8,467 bases of DNA, taken from Pseudomonadota bacterium (GTDB taxonomy: Bacteria > Pseudomonadota > Gammaproteobacteria > Burkholderiales > Burkholderiaceae). The notes beneath the pieces were generated by a model. The model did no database searches, was not told where the DNA came from, and saw only the letters and a list, made by a program, of their open reading frames with translations. This document shows positions 1-6,448 of the stretch, piece after piece. The stretch spans positions 1-8,467 of the forward strand of contig JAJYBQ010000095.1 in the NCBI GenBank assembly GCA_021778935.1, read 5' to 3'. The number at the start of each line of letters is the position of its first letter. Within the stretch, counting starts at the first letter, position 1. The position numbers and the translations under genes are program-made.

Positions 1-820
1 CCATGGCGATATCCAGGGCCATGGCATTGTCGAACGCCGGCTGGCCCGCGATATTGCGTGGCAACACCGACACATCGTCTTCCAGGTAGTAGCGGCGGCA
101 AAGATCGACGACGACCTGCCCGGCGCGCACGAACAGCTGCTTGCGATCGACATGGGTAGCCAGCAGGCTGCCGTTACCCGGGAGCGCCAGTCCGAGCGCT
201 TCGGTCAGGCAGTTCATCGAGTTGGCAGTGAACATTCCCGAGCAGGAACCGCACGTGGGACAGGCACTGCGTTCGTAATCCGCCACCTCTGCGTCGCTCG
301 CCTTGGGGTCCGCGGCGATGATCATCGCGTCGATCAGGTCGAGCTTGTGCGCGGCAAGCCGCGTCGTGCCAGCCTCCATCGGACCGCCAGACACGAACAC
401 CGTGGGAATGTTCAGCCGCATCGCGGCCATCAGCATTCCCGGGGTGATCTTGTCGCAGTTCGAAATGCAGACCATGGCATCCGCACAGTGCGCATTGACC
501 ATGTACTCGACCGAATCGGCGATGATGTCCCGGCTCGGCAAGGAGTACAGCATGCCGTCGTGGCCCATCGCAATGCCGTCATCGATCGCGATGGTGTTGA
601 ATTCCTTGGCAACACCGCCGGCAGCTTCGATCGCGCGGGCAACCAACTGGCCCAGATCCTTCAGGTGGACATGGCCAGGAACGAACTGGGTGAACGAATT
701 GGCGACCGCGATGATCGGCTTGTCGAAATCCGCATCGCGCATTCCGGTGGCGCGCCACAGCGAGCGAGCCCCCGCCATGTTGCGGCCGGAGGTGGAGGTC
801 TTGGAACGATAGGCGGGCAT
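1..820 (-). CDS. ilvD: Dihydroxy-acid dehydratase IlvD (N-terminal 273 residues; 3' end outside window)
   Basis: Cytoplasmic Fe-S dehydratase that converts 2,3-dihydroxy-isovalerate and 2,3-dihydroxy-3-methylvalerate to the 2-oxo acids, the third common step of valine/isoleucine synthesis. The start [19 protein letters not shown] aligns residue for residue with the E. coli enzyme. Visible motifs: [13 protein letters not shown] (41-53), the Mg-binding Asp in [10 protein letters not shown] (Asp81), NCDKITPG with cluster Cys122 and the Lys124 expected to be carbamylated, and [18 protein letters not shown] (187-204). Family length is about 610-620 residues, so a little under half is present. ATG at 818-820 is backed by a good ribosome site (GGGAAGAG, 828-835 on this strand) 7 nt away. 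It follows scpA on the same strand after 59 bp, so co-transcription is plausible. Position 41-42 is Asn-Ser, where the [2Fe-2S] subfamily carries a third cluster cysteine. This suggests the oxygen-sensitive E. coli-type cluster (inference). Confidence 0.97.
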   Translation of the reverse strand, partial: MPAYRSKTSTSGRNMAGARSLWRATGMRDADFDKPIIAVANSFTQFVPGHVHLKDLGQLVARAIEAAGGVAKEFNTIAIDDGIAMGHDGMLYSLPSRDIIADSVEYMVNAHCADAMVCISNCDKITPGMLMAAMRLNIPTVFVSGGPMEAGTTRLAAHKLDLIDAMIIAADPKASDAEVADYERSACPTCGSCSGMFTANSMNCLTEALGLALPGNGSLLATHVDRKQLFVRAGQVVVDLCRRYYLEDDVSVLPRNIAGQPAFDNAMALDIAM

Positions 821-827
821 AGGATCA

Positions 828-835
828 CTCTTCCC
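828..835 (-). promoter_or_regulatory. Ribosome binding site of ilvD
   Basis: On the minus strand this reads GGGAAGAG and ends 7 nt before the ATG of ilvD. It is a clear Shine-Dalgarno match and fixes the ilvD start at 820. Confidence 0.6.
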
Positions 836-879
836 AAAGGTGGATCGATTTCCGAGATCAGTCTTTCGTTCGGATGCGG

Positions 880-1791
880 TCAGTTCACCGCCGCATAGGC
901 GAGCCGAACATACATCGGCGCAAACGGCGCGGCCTGCGTCAGCGCCACCAGCCCTTCGCGCGTCAACTCCAGCAGCGCGATGAAGTGGACGACGACCACC
1001 GGCGTCCCTTTGGCCGGGTCGAACAGGTCCGAAAACTCGACGAACCGCGACGTCTGCAGGCGCCGCAAGATGATGCTCATATGCTCGCGCACGGACAACT
1101 CTTCCCGCGCGACGCGGTGGTGCGAATGCAGCTTCGATCGGCGCAGGATGTCGCGCCAGGCGCGCTGCAGATCCGCCATCTCGACATCCGGATGGCGCGG
1201 CGCGACCGTCTGCTCGATCGTCACCAACGCACGCAGGAAATCGCGCCCGATTCGCGGGTGCTCGTCCAGGTGCACGGCCGCCAGCTTGATGCGCTCATAC
1301 TCAATCAGGCGACGGACGAGTTCGGCGCGTGGATCGTCCACCTCCTCGCCGGTGTCCGCCTTGCGCACCGGCAACAGCATTCGCGACTTGATCTCGATGA
1401 GCATCGCCGCCATCAGCAGATATTCGGCCGCCAGTTCCAGATTACGTGCCCGGATCTGCTCGACGTAGAGCAGATACTGCTCGGTCAGGCGCGCCATCGG
1501 GATGTCCAGCACGTTGAAATGCTGGCGACGGATCAGGTACAGGAGCAGATCGAGCGGTCCCTCGAAAGCCTCGAGAAATACCTCGAGGGCATCGGGCGGG
1601 ATATATAAGTCCTGCGGCAGTTCGAACAACGGCTCGCCGTACAGGCGCGCGAACGCCATGCCGTCGACGACCTGCGGGTTGGTCGCGTCTACGGCCTCGT
1701 CCGGCGGCGGGTTTTCCAGCATGACGCCGATCACGGCGCCGACATCGGCGCTCGTGCCGGCGCCGGGCTTGGGGGGTGTTTCCTGGCTCAT
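880..1791 (-). CDS. scpA: Segregation and condensation protein A (ScpA, kleisin subunit of SMC complex)
   Basis: Kleisin that bridges the SMC dimer and, with ScpB, forms the bacterial condensin acting on the nucleoid in chromosome segregation. The 303-residue product has a variable, Pro/Ala-rich N-terminus (1-40), then [10 protein letters not shown] (47-56). The kleisin N-terminal helices follow, with [21 protein letters not shown] (69-89) and [22 protein letters not shown] (120-141). An acidic linker around 145-155 leads to a C-terminal winged-helix region ending in [25 protein letters not shown] (273-297), expected to contact the SMC head. The frame stays open upstream to 1995, but that extension is Arg/Gly-rich, unlike any ScpA, and overlaps putA antisense, so I chose ATG 1789-1791. 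The ribosome site is weak (GAGAG 11 nt upstream). ilvD follows after 59 bp. No scpB is visible; it normally accompanies scpA in many genomes. Confidence 0.93.
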   Translation of the reverse strand: MSQETPPKPGAGTSADVGAVIGVMLENPPPDEAVDATNPQVVDGMAFARLYGEPLFELPQDLYIPPDALEVFLEAFEGPLDLLLYLIRRQHFNVLDIPMARLTEQYLLYVEQIRARNLELAAEYLLMAAMLIEIKSRMLLPVRKADTGEEVDDPRAELVRRLIEYERIKLAAVHLDEHPRIGRDFLRALVTIEQTVAPRHPDVEMADLQRAWRDILRRSKLHSHHRVAREELSVREHMSIILRRLQTSRFVEFSDLFDPAKGTPVVVVHFIALLELTREGLVALTQAAPFAPMYVRLAYAAVN

Positions 1792-1814
1792 CGGGGGATA
1801 GACTCTCGTGCGTA

Positions 1815-4800
1815 ATGGCGATCTTACCTTTCCCGGAATCCACCCTGCCCGGCCTGCGCAGCGAAATCCGCGCCGCCGCCCTCCGCCCGGAGGCCGAGTG
1901 CGTCGCCGAACTGCTGCGCCGCAACCCCCTGTCTGCCGCCCAGTCCGCAGCGGGGCGCGAACCCGCTCGGGCGCTGATCCTGGCCTTGCGCGCACAACGC
2001 AGCCATGCCCACGGTGTCGACGCCATGATGCGCGAATTTTCCCTATCCAGCCAGGAGGGCGTCGCGCTGCTGTGCCTCGCCGAGTCGCTGCTGCGCATCC
2101 CGGATGCCGCCACCGCCGACGCGCTGATCCGCGACAAACTCGCTCGCGGCGATTGGCGCGCGCACATCGGCCTCAGCCGCTCGGTCTTTCTCAACGCCGC
2201 CGCCTGGGGTCTACTGCTCACCGGCAAGCTTTCGGCCACCCACAGCGAAACCGGCCTGACCGCGGCCGTCACCCGGGCGATTGCGCGCGGAGGCGAGCCC
2301 CTGGTCCGCGCTGCAATTGACACCGCAATGCGCATGCTGGGCGAGCAATTCGTTCTGGGAAAGACGATCGAACAGGCCCTTGCACGGGCCCGCGCCGCCA
2401 GAGGGCGCGGCTACCGGCACTCGTACGACATGCTCGGCGAGGCGGCGCTCAGCGCCGCGGAGGCAACGCGCTATTTCGACGCCTATGCCGGCGCGATCGC
2501 CGCCGTCGCCGCCGCGGAACCCGTGGCCGACACCGCGGCCGCGGCGGCGCATCCGGCGGATCGGCTCCGCGGCCGCGCCAGCGTGTCGGTCAAGCTCTCG
2601 GCACTGCATCCCCGGTTTGAATCCCTTCAAGAAGACCGGGTCCGCGGCGAACTGCTGCCGCGGATCCGCGAGCTCTGCCGGCTGGCACGCAAGCACGGGC
2701 TTGCGCTCGATCTCGACGCCGAAGAATGCGAACGGCTGGAGCCGCTGCTCGACGTCATCGAGCAGCTGGCGTTCGATCCGGAACTCGGAGACTGGAACGG
2801 CCTCGGAGTTGCCGTGCAGGCCTACCAGAAGCGCGCCTTGCCGGTCATCGACTGGCTGGCGGCGCTAGCGCGGGAAAGCGGCCGGAACATCGGCGTACGC
2901 CTGGTCAAGGGCGCATACTGGGACCGCGAGATCAAGCGCGCACAGGTCGAAGGCCTGGCGGATTACCCGGTTTACACGCGCAAGGCGCACACCGATGCCG
3001 CCTACTTGGTGTGCGCGCAGCGCCTGCTGGATCGTGGCGACCATCTGTTCCCCCAATTTGCCACGCACAACGCGCTCACGCTGTGTCTGGTCCTGCAACT
3101 GACTGCGGCGGCGGGCATCGCCCCCGATTCCGGCCGGTTCGAGTTCCAATGCCTGCACGGCATGGGGGAGGCCCTCTACGACCGCGTGCTCGGCGCCAAG
3201 GCCGGGCCGGCACCATCCGGCCTCGCCTGCCGGATCTACGCTCCCGTGGGACGACACGAAACCCTGCTGCCCTACCTGGTCCGGCGGCTACTGGAAAACG
3301 GTGCCAACTCCTCCTTCGTCCGGCGGATCGTCGACGCCAGCGTGGAAATCGACCACCTGCTGGAGGATCCCTTCGTTACCGCCCGACGGTCCGAAGGCGC
3401 GCCCCACCCGGCGATTCCCCTGCCGGCGCACATCACCGCACCGCGGCGCAACGCGAGCGGCATCGACCTTCATGACCCCGCCGCGGCCGCGGCGCTCCGT
3501 ACCGCCATCGACAATGCGGCAAAGCGAGGCGGGGTGCGCGATGTCGAGGCGATTCTTGCCCACCCTCCCGCCAAACCGATCGCCGAGACCCGCCCCGAGC
3601 CAACCGCCGCCGACGCGCCGGAGCGCCGGACGATCCGCAACCCCGCACGACACGGCGAAATCCTCGGAACAGTGCGGGAGGCGGACGCAGCCGAAATCGA
3701 TGCCGCGTTCGCCGCCGCGGCGGACAGTACATGGCTCAAGGCCGAGCCCAACGAACGTGCGCTGGTCCTGGAGGCGGCGGCCGATGCCCTGGAGACCTGG
3801 CGGGATGAATTTCTCATGCTCGCGATCCGGGAGGCGGGGAAGACTCTGGGCGCAGCCGTCGCCGAGGTGCGCGAGGCGGTTGACGCCTGCCGCTACTGCG
3901 CCCAGCAGCTCCACAGCACCGACGCAGGCTCCATGGGTTCCCCGGTCGGCACGGTGGTTGCGATCTCGCCATGGAATTTCCCGCTGGCCATCTTCGTCGG
4001 ACAGGTCGCCGCGGCGCTCGCGGCGGGCAACGCGGTTCTGGCAAAGCCGGCAGAACAGGCCCCGCTGATCGCCGCGCTGGCAGTGCAGTGCCTGCATGCC
4101 GCCGGGGTGCCGCGAAGCGCCCTCCAGTTGCTGCCCGGAGACGGCGCAGTCGGTGCGGCCATGGTGCGCGATGTACGGGTGCACGCGGTCCTGTTTACCG
4201 GCTCAACGGAGACGGCGCAGGACGTGGATCGCGCGGTCGCCACCCTGCCCGCCCACCGAGACCGGATTCTCATCGCCGAAACCGGGGGGTTGAACGCGAT
4301 GATCGTCGACGCCAGCGCGCAGCCGGAACAGGTGGTCCTCGACGCATTGTGTTCGGCCTTCGACAGCGCGGGGCAACGCTGCTCCGCCCTGCGTATCCTG
4401 TGTCTTCAGGAGGAAATCGCCGACTCGATGATCGAAATGCTGCTCGGCGCCGCGGCCGAACTGCGGGTAGGCGATCCCATGACCCTCGCCACCGACATCG
4501 GTCCGGTGATCGACGCGTCCGCGCGCGCCGCGCTCGAAGCCCACCTCGCCGCATTCCCGGCCAACCGTGTCCTCGCGCGCATCCCGCTATCGCCGGAGTG
4601 CGAGGATGGGAGCTTCTTTGCGCCGGCGATCGTCGCGATCGAGTCCATCGACGAATTGACGCACGAGGCGTTCGGACCGATCCTGCATGTGCTGCGCTAC
4701 CGACGCGCGGATCTGGGCGCCCTGGTCGAGGCGCTCAATGCCACCGGATATGCGCTGACCTGCGGCATCCAGAGCCGCGTCGACGAAACCGTGGCAACGA

Positions 4801-5591
4801 TTGCCGCCGGTATCGAAGCCGGCAACGTCTACGCCAACCGCACCATGATCGGGGCCGCGATCGGAATGCAGCCGTTCGGCGGCCACGGGTTGTCCGGAAC
4901 CGGTCCCAAGATGGGCGGACCGTGGATCATCCGGCGGTTACGGCGGGAAGCAGCCGCGCCGGTCGATGCGGCGAGCCCACAATCCTGCATTGCACGGTGG
5001 GGCGCGCATCGCGAATCGGGTGCCCCCGCCGCGCTGCACGACTTTCAGCACTGGCTGGCTACGGAAGGCCGCCACGAACTGGCGCAGATCTGCGCGGAAT
5101 ACGCCGCCTGCACGCCGATCGGCTGCCGCGTCGACCTTCCGGCGCCAACAGGAGAGCAAAATCTGCTGCGCTACCGTCCCCTGGGTCGCGTCCTTTGCCT
5201 CGGCTCCGGACATCGCCTGGCTGGCCGGGGCGTGCTGGCACAACTTGCGGCGGCGCTGGCCACCGACAATCGCGCGCTGCTCCTTGCGGATGCGCGCTCC
5301 CGGGCGGTGCTCTCGGGAATTCCCGCACCGGTCTGGATGAGCATCGATTGGGTGGAGGACTGGGGGCACGAGACGTTCGAGGCAGCCCTGTTCGAAGGCG
5401 ACGACGAGCGGACTCACAACCTGCGCTGGCTGCTTGCCCGGCGTCCGGGCCGACGGATCGCGTTAGTGCGCCCGAGCGCCGAGGAGCGCTATGCGCTCGA
5501 CCGCCTGGTGACGGAACAGACCGTCACCGTGAACACCGCCGCAGCCGGCGGAAACGCAGCCCTGATGAGCCTGTCCGGGGACGGAACGTAG
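1815..5591 (+). CDS. putA: Bifunctional proline dehydrogenase / L-glutamate-gamma-semialdehyde dehydrogenase PutA, without RHH domain but with C-terminal domain
   Basis: Oxidises proline to glutamate: FAD-dependent proline dehydrogenase (electrons to quinone at the membrane) followed by NAD-dependent aldehyde dehydrogenase, with channelled intermediate. The product has 1258 residues. Helical arm/alpha region about 1-250. PRODH barrel with SVKLSALHPR (Lys260), DLDAEE (Asp301), VRLVKGAYWD, FATHNALT, FQCLHGMGEALY and YLVRRLLENGANSSFV (Arg490, Arg491, equivalent to E. coli Arg555/556). Pro/Ala linker about 580-612. P5CDH domain with ISPWNFPLAIF (Asn721), LFTGSTETA, AETGGLNAMIVD (Glu822), AGQRCSALR (nucleophile Cys856) and QPFGGHGLSGTGPK. 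C-terminal domain ending in VNTAAAGGNAALM (1239-1251). No ribbon-helix-helix precedes the arm, so it should not repress its own gene. ATG 1815 was chosen over GTG 1776, which would lie inside scpA. The ribosome site is poor (GGGGGA, 16 nt upstream). An Ala-rich insert (about 231-254) precedes the barrel. Confidence 0.96.
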   Translation: MAILPFPESTLPGLRSEIRAAALRPEAECVAELLRRNPLSAAQSAAGREPARALILALRAQRSHAHGVDAMMREFSLSSQEGVALLCLAESLLRIPDAATADALIRDKLARGDWRAHIGLSRSVFLNAAAWGLLLTGKLSATHSETGLTAAVTRAIARGGEPLVRAAIDTAMRMLGEQFVLGKTIEQALARARAARGRGYRHSYDMLGEAALSAAEATRYFDAYAGAIAAVAAAEPVADTAAAAAHPADRLRGRASVSVKLSALHPRFESLQEDRVRGELLPRIRELCRLARKHGLALDLDAEECERLEPLLDVIEQLAFDPELGDWNGLGVAVQAYQKRALPVIDWLAALARESGRNIGVRLVKGAYWDREIKRAQVEGLADYPVYTRKAHTDAAYLVCAQRLLDRGDHLFPQFATHNALTLCLVLQLTAAAGIAPDSGRFEFQCLHGMGEALYDRVLGAKAGPAPSGLACRIYAPVGRHETLLPYLVRRLLENGANSSFVRRIVDASVEIDHLLEDPFVTARRSEGAPHPAIPLPAHITAPRRNASGIDLHDPAAAAALRTAIDNAAKRGGVRDVEAILAHPPAKPIAETRPEPTAADAPERRTIRNPARHGEILGTVREADAAEIDAAFAAAADSTWLKAEPNERALVLEAAADALETWRDEFLMLAIREAGKTLGAAVAEVREAVDACRYCAQQLHSTDAGSMGSPVGTVVAISPWNFPLAIFVGQVAAALAAGNAVLAKPAEQAPLIAALAVQCLHAAGVPRSALQLLPGDGAVGAAMVRDVRVHAVLFTGSTETAQDVDRAVATLPAHRDRILIAETGGLNAMIVDASAQPEQVVLDALCSAFDSAGQRCSALRILCLQEEIADSMIEMLLGAAAELRVGDPMTLATDIGPVIDASARAALEAHLAAFPANRVLARIPLSPECEDGSFFAPAIVAIESIDELTHEAFGPILHVLRYRRADLGALVEALNATGYALTCGIQSRVDETVATIAAGIEAGNVYANRTMIGAAIGMQPFGGHGLSGTGPKMGGPWIIRRLRREAAAPVDAASPQSCIARWGAHRESGAPAALHDFQHWLATEGRHELAQICAEYAACTPIGCRVDLPAPTGEQNLLRYRPLGRVLCLGSGHRLAGRGVLAQLAAALATDNRALLLADARSRAVLSGIPAPVWMSIDWVEDWGHETFEAALFEGDDERTHNLRWLLARRPGRRIALVRPSAEERYALDRLVTEQTVTVNTAAAGGNAALMSLSGDGT

Positions 5592-5891
5592 CGCCGCGAC
5601 CGACCCCCATCTGATGAATGCCCTTCATTTTCAATTCCTTTCCCATATTCCGACGTCCGGACTCGCCTTGCTGCATCGCCCCGATCCTCCGCTTCCGGAT
5701 GGCGCGCTCGTGTCGTGCTTTGGAAATGTCGGCGCGAAAGGACGGCATCGTCTTCGGCCGGCGGGACGGGGTTGGGGCTCAATGAGGCGGGGATGAGGCT
5801 GGCACCGCGCAGGCGAGCGGCGGCTGCCACGAGATCCGGCGCGCGCGCACGACACCCAGCAACCTGCACGACGCAGTTCCGTTCCAATCAC

Positions 5892-5904
5892 AACATGATA
5901 TGTT
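5892..5904. promoter_or_regulatory. 13-bp inverted repeat, possible operator upstream of hslR
   Basis: AACAT-GAT-ATGTT is a perfect dyad with 5-bp arms and a 3-bp centre. It lies in the AT-richer island about 115 bp upstream of the hslR start. It overlaps TATGTT (5899-5904), which could serve as a -10 element with a poor -35 (TTCCGT, 5877-5882, 16-bp spacer). A regulator-binding role is inference from symmetry and position only. Confidence 0.3.
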
Positions 5905-5932
5905 TGGCCGTCATTGCCCGGAAAACCCATAA
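5903..5932 (+). promoter_or_regulatory. Possible heat-shock-type (sigma-32-like) promoter for hslR
   Basis: ACCCATAA at 5925-5932 resembles the sigma-32 -10 element (CCCCATnT). TTTGGCC at 5903-5909, 15 bp upstream, shares only the TTG core with the -35 consensus CTTGAAA. Spacing is in the accepted range and the downstream gene belongs to a heat-shock family, but the -35 match is poor. Treat as a candidate. Confidence 0.27.
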
Positions 5933-5970
5933 GGGAACGAGGTGAAAAACGGAGGAGAATGGCGCAACAC

Positions 5971-5999
5971 GGCCGCGGCCACCCGGACCGTCCGCGGCC
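5971..5999 (+). other. Strong G+C stem-loop in the hslR leader
   Basis: GGCCGCGG (5971-5978) pairs perfectly with CCGCGGCC (5992-5999) across a 13-nt loop. The 3' arm ends 18 nt before the TTG start. An alternative small hairpin (CGGA 5984-5987 / TCCG 5991-5994) lies across the loop. There is no T-tract, so it is not a classical terminator. It could influence ribosome access or transcript stability, or merely reflect high G+C content. Confidence 0.4.
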
Positions 6000-6017
6000 C
6001 TCCCCGGGAAATTCGGA

Positions 6018-6407
6018 TTGCCGATCGCTGACGACAGTTCTTCCGTTCGTGCCGACAAATGGCTATGGGCCGCACGGTTCTTCAAGACGCGATCGCTCGC
6101 ATCCCAGGCGATCGATCTGGGGCGCGTCCGCATCGCCGGCGAACGGATCAAGCCGGCACGTACCGTGAAAATCGGGGAACGGATGGAGATTCACGCGGGC
6201 GAACAGACCCTGCTGGTCGTCGTCCGCGCGCTGTCGGCCCAACGGGGCCCGGCGACCGCGGCGCGCGCGCTCTACGAGGAAACCGCGGAAAGCATCGCGC
6301 AGCGGGAGCGGATCCGGGCGCAGAACGCGTCCGATCCGGCGCGGTCACTCAAGGGCCGACCAACGAAACGCGACCGGCGGCGAATCGGACAAGTGCTTGG
6401 CGGATGA
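6018..6407 (+). CDS. hslR: Heat shock protein Hsp15, S4-domain RNA-binding protein (HslR)
   Basis: Hsp15 binds free 50S subunits carrying a stalled peptidyl-tRNA and helps recycle them; in E. coli it is heat-induced. The 129-residue product has an S4 RNA-binding domain at about 10-70 starting with VRADKWLWAARFFKTRSLA, followed by the family signature LYEETAESIAQRERI (85-99). It ends in a basic tail (KGRPTKRDRRR). Length matches the E. coli protein (133). The start is TTG 6018-6020: the frame is open upstream only to a TGA at 5943-5945 and contains no ATG or GTG in between. GGGAA at 6006-6010, 7 nt before the TTG, is a plausible ribosome site. An ATG at 5959 lies in another frame. The gene converges on dnaJ with a 39-bp gap, and its role fits the neighbouring chaperone genes. 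Confidence 0.92.
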   Translation: MPIADDSSSVRADKWLWAARFFKTRSLASQAIDLGRVRIAGERIKPARTVKIGERMEIHAGEQTLLVVVRALSAQRGPATAARALYEETAESIAQRERIRAQNASDPARSLKGRPTKRDRRRIGQVLGG

Positions 6408-6420
6408 CCAACGGCCGCCC

Positions 6421-6448
6421 GACGGCGCGGCGTGCCGCGCCTGCCGTC
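6421..6448. terminator. G+C hairpin between convergent hslR and dnaJ, possible bidirectional terminator
   Basis: GGCGCGG (6424-6430) pairs perfectly with CCGCGCC (6435-6441) around a 4-nt loop CGTG. An alternative longer fold pairs GACGG (6421-6425) with CCGTC (6444-6448) outside CGCGG/CCGCG. It fills the 39-bp gap and touches the dnaJ stop codon. No T-run follows in either direction, so efficient intrinsic termination is uncertain. Confidence 0.4.

Larger units (their letters stand above)
5592..6017. other. Non-coding region between putA and hslR
   Basis: This is 426 bp without a convincing gene. Open frames on both strands give Arg/Ala/Gly-rich or unrelated peptides with no recognisable motif. 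The first 60 bp after the putA stop contain only a weak 5-bp AT-rich hairpin (ATGAA 5614-5618 / TTCAT 5624-5628) followed by a T-rich stretch, a possible weak terminator. From about 5875 to 5950 the base composition becomes noticeably AT-richer than the surroundings and holds a 13-bp dyad and promoter-like elements. The last 60 bp hold a strong G+C hairpin. I see no tRNA cloverleaf, riboswitch or repeat unit. Confidence 0.6.

Noticed and set aside
874..896. ATGCGG...CCGCAT hairpin at the scpA 3' end as a terminator
   Set aside because: A 6-bp stem with an 11-nt loop spanning the stop codon and no T-run; too weak to call, and it would cut off ilvD.
152..898. Plus-strand open frame antisense to ilvD
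   Set aside because: ilvD is identified residue by residue on the other strand; this product is His/Arg-rich shadow sequence.
874..1608. Plus-strand open frame antisense to scpA
   Set aside because: Shadow of scpA: Gln/Arg/His-rich with no motif.
1792..1995. N-terminal extension of ScpA to an upstream start at 1995
   Set aside because: The added 68 residues are Arg/Gly-rich, unlike ScpA N-termini, and would overlap about 180 bp of putA coding sequence antisense.
3971..5614. A 547-codon plus-strand frame overlapping putA in another frame
   Set aside because: The product is Arg/Gly/Pro-rich low-complexity, typical of an out-of-frame reading of a G+C-rich gene; putA motifs continue unbroken in the main frame.
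5489..5887. Possible small minus-strand gene in the putA-hslR spacer
   Set aside because: It overlaps the putA 3' end, its composition is Arg/Ala-rich, and it has no motif or good ribosome site.
5877..5890. T-loop-like GTTCCAATC suggesting a tRNA
   Set aside because: The purine expected after TTC is C, and no matching acceptor, D or anticodon arms are present nearby.
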